A DNA stretch of 6,892 nucleotides from Paenibacillaceae bacterium UBA6304 (GTDB lineage: Bacteria > Bacillota > Bacilli > Paenibacillales > Paenibacillaceae), in contig DJTQ01000263.1 in the NCBI GenBank assembly GCA_002439285.1, positions 1 to 6,892 on the forward strand. Direction: 5' to 3'. Under the pieces are notes generated by a model, which was not told the origin of the DNA, made no database searches, and saw nothing but the letters and a program-made list of their open reading frames with translations. Numbering within the stretch: position 1 is the first letter of the stretch; the number at the start of each line of letters is the position of its first letter. A program made the position numbers and the translations under genes. Below, piece after piece: positions 5,926 through 6,892 of this stretch.

Positions 5926-6447
5926 ATGAAGCAGGGCGACCGAGCCGCTTTTCGCGAATTCGTGAATCAGTACGGAACTTTCGTTTACCGTGCAGCTTAT
6001 TCTGTTCTTCATGATGAGAAAGAAGCGGAAGATGCTGCGCAGGAAACTTTTCTTCAAGTCTATAAATCTCTCCCTACATACCGTTCGCAAGGAGTAAAGA
6101 CATGGTTGACCCGGATCGCCATCAATAAAGCGATAGACTTCAAACGAAGAAGGGACCGAAGGCGGGAAGAACAGTGGGATCCGGCCGATGTGGAAGCGAA
6201 ACTTCCCGTTATGGACGGTGACCTGCTTAAGGAAATGTTGAACGATGAACGAAAAGACGAGCTCCATTTGAAAATATCCCAGCTTCCTGCGGGTCACCGT
6301 CAGGTGGTTACCGCATTTTATCTGGAGGGCAAAAGCCACGAACAGATCGCGACGGAATTGGCACAGACCGTGAAAACCGTAGAATCGAAGCTGTACCGGG
6401 CTAGGTCCTGGATTCGCGAGCACTGGAAGGAGGAGGAGTGGAGATGA
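5926..6447 (+). CDS. ECF-subfamily RNA polymerase sigma factor
   Basis: A group 4 (extracytoplasmic function) sigma factor that directs RNA polymerase to a stress or envelope regulon, normally held inactive by a membrane anti-sigma factor. From ATG 5926 it has 173 residues with only the two domains typical of ECF factors. Sigma region 2 spans about 5-76: AFREFVNQYGTFVYRAAYSV, the core-binding DEKEAEDAAQETFLQVYKSL, and the -10-recognising TWLTRIAINKAIDFKRRR. A variable acidic linker follows, then sigma region 4 at about 113-165 (ISQLPAGHRQVVTAFYLEGK, then the helix-turn-helix SHEQIATELAQTVKTVESKL). The start is uncertain: the frame continues upstream as IGEESLIEL, which fits the conserved first helix (E-x-L-I-x-x-M-x-x-G-D), but contains no ATG, GTG or TTG back to the stop at 5794. 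The true start may be ATT 5917 or ATC 5899, adding 3 or 9 residues. The stop overlaps the anti-sigma start. I do not assign it to a named sigma. Confidence 0.9.
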   Translation: MKQGDRAAFREFVNQYGTFVYRAAYSVLHDEKEAEDAAQETFLQVYKSLPTYRSQGVKTWLTRIAINKAIDFKRRRDRRREEQWDPADVEAKLPVMDGDLLKEMLNDERKDELHLKISQLPAGHRQVVTAFYLEGKSHEQIATELAQTVKTVESKLYRARSWIREHWKEEEWR

Positions 6448-6892
6448 AAGGTACCGGAGATGTACAACAGGAAATGTGGAGGAAATATATCCGGGGCGAA
6501 CTTCCTGCCGAGCAGTCGGAGCGGATGGAGAAACTGCTTCTTGAAGACGATGACATCTTCCAGGTTTACATGCAAGAATTGCTGGCGACTGAGACCGAAC
6601 TTCCGACCCTGAAGGATGAAGAGGCATTCGCGGATGGCGTGCTGTCCCTAATTCCGCAATCATCCCGCAAACGGGTTGAGCGAAGTCCCCGCAAGCGCTG
6701 GCATCATCCTTTGCTGCATTATGTGATCGCTGCTTCGATTACGCTCCTGCTGCTTGGCGGAGGGGTATTCGATCTGTTATCGGCGGGAGCCGGTGCAGCC
6801 ATGGAGCGTCAGGCCAGTGATAAGCCGCTCAGCGAACAGCTCATGAAACGGGCTACCGACTGGATGGACCGGATCAAGCCGGCCAACCCTTA
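6444..6892 (+). CDS. Membrane-anchored anti-sigma factor, 3'-truncated by window edge
   Basis: Probable partner that binds and inhibits the sigma factor encoded just upstream, releasing it on an envelope signal. ATG 6444 overlaps the sigma TGA in an ATGA junction and is preceded by AAGGAGGAGG (6427-6436), indicating translational coupling. 149 codons are visible and the frame is still open at the window end. The cytoplasmic N-terminal part has the anti-sigma pattern MWRKYIRGELPAEQSERMEK (11-30), then LLEDDDIF..YMQEL. A basic stretch (SRKRVERSPRKRWHH, 74-88) precedes one membrane segment at about 90-112 (HYVIAASITLLLLGGGVFDL), followed by an extracellular part beginning with small residues (SAGAGAAM). 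The positive-inside charge fits an N-in orientation. The visible part has no cysteine, so it lacks the HxxxCxxC zinc ligands of ZAS-type anti-sigma factors. Assignment rests on position, topology and this pattern. Confidence 0.8.
   Translation, partial: MKGTGDVQQEMWRKYIRGELPAEQSERMEKLLLEDDDIFQVYMQELLATETELPTLKDEEAFADGVLSLIPQSSRKRVERSPRKRWHHPLLHYVIAASITLLLLGGGVFDLLSAGAGAAMERQASDKPLSEQLMKRATDWMDRIKPANP

Noticed and set aside
5923..6663. A 246-codon open frame on the - strand
   Set aside because: It is antisense to the sigma factor and anti-sigma genes, which have convincing motifs, ribosome binding sites and the usual ATGA coupling.

Overview
The window looks like the chromosome of a low-GC Gram-positive endospore former, most probably Paenibacillaceae (a Paenibacillus-like genus). 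The evidence is an asnS-dnaD pair as in Bacillus, proteins very close to Bacillus AckA, AsnRS and DnaD, strong AGGAGG-type ribosome binding sites, roughly balanced base composition in the genes with AT-rich gaps, and a Gram-positive type secreted asparaginase. The genus is an inference from style and remembered homologs; no database was searched.

Bases 1-3203 (+ strand): the 3' part of acetate kinase (ackA, its first ~20 codons lie before the window), then asnS (asparaginyl-tRNA synthetase) and dnaD (primosome protein). The gaps are only 53 and 21 bases and no terminator is visible between them, so asnS-dnaD is a likely operon, perhaps read through from ackA. A strong nested hairpin terminator at about 3259 closes the unit.

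Bases 3300-4380 (+): a single-gene unit encoding a RimK-family ATP-grasp ligase that starts with TTG. It ends in a perfect 12-bp hairpin with A/T tracts on both sides, which also serves the convergent gene from the right.

Bases 4416-5573 (- strand): a secreted type II L-asparaginase with a complete set of recognisable active-site residues. It has a well-formed sigma-A promoter and a palindrome over the -35 box. Its true start is five codons inside the longest reading frame.

Bases 5574-5925: an AT-rich divergent intergenic region holding the asparaginase promoter, a weak hairpin with a T-run, and a tentative ECF-type promoter for the next gene.

Bases 5926-6892 (+): an ECF sigma factor whose only canonical start codon is badly placed relative to both the Shine-Dalgarno sequence and the conserved N-terminal helix. 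It overlaps by 4 bases (ATGA) a membrane-anchored anti-sigma factor that runs off the window and has no cysteines. The pair is a typical envelope-signalling unit; its trigger and regulon cannot be read from here.

Most of the window is ordinary housekeeping sequence. The points most worth a second look are the sigma factor start, the cysteine-free anti-sigma factor and the orphan RimK-like ligase. I see no clear evidence of a wholly new system, and no tRNA, rRNA, CRISPR array or transposase gene.
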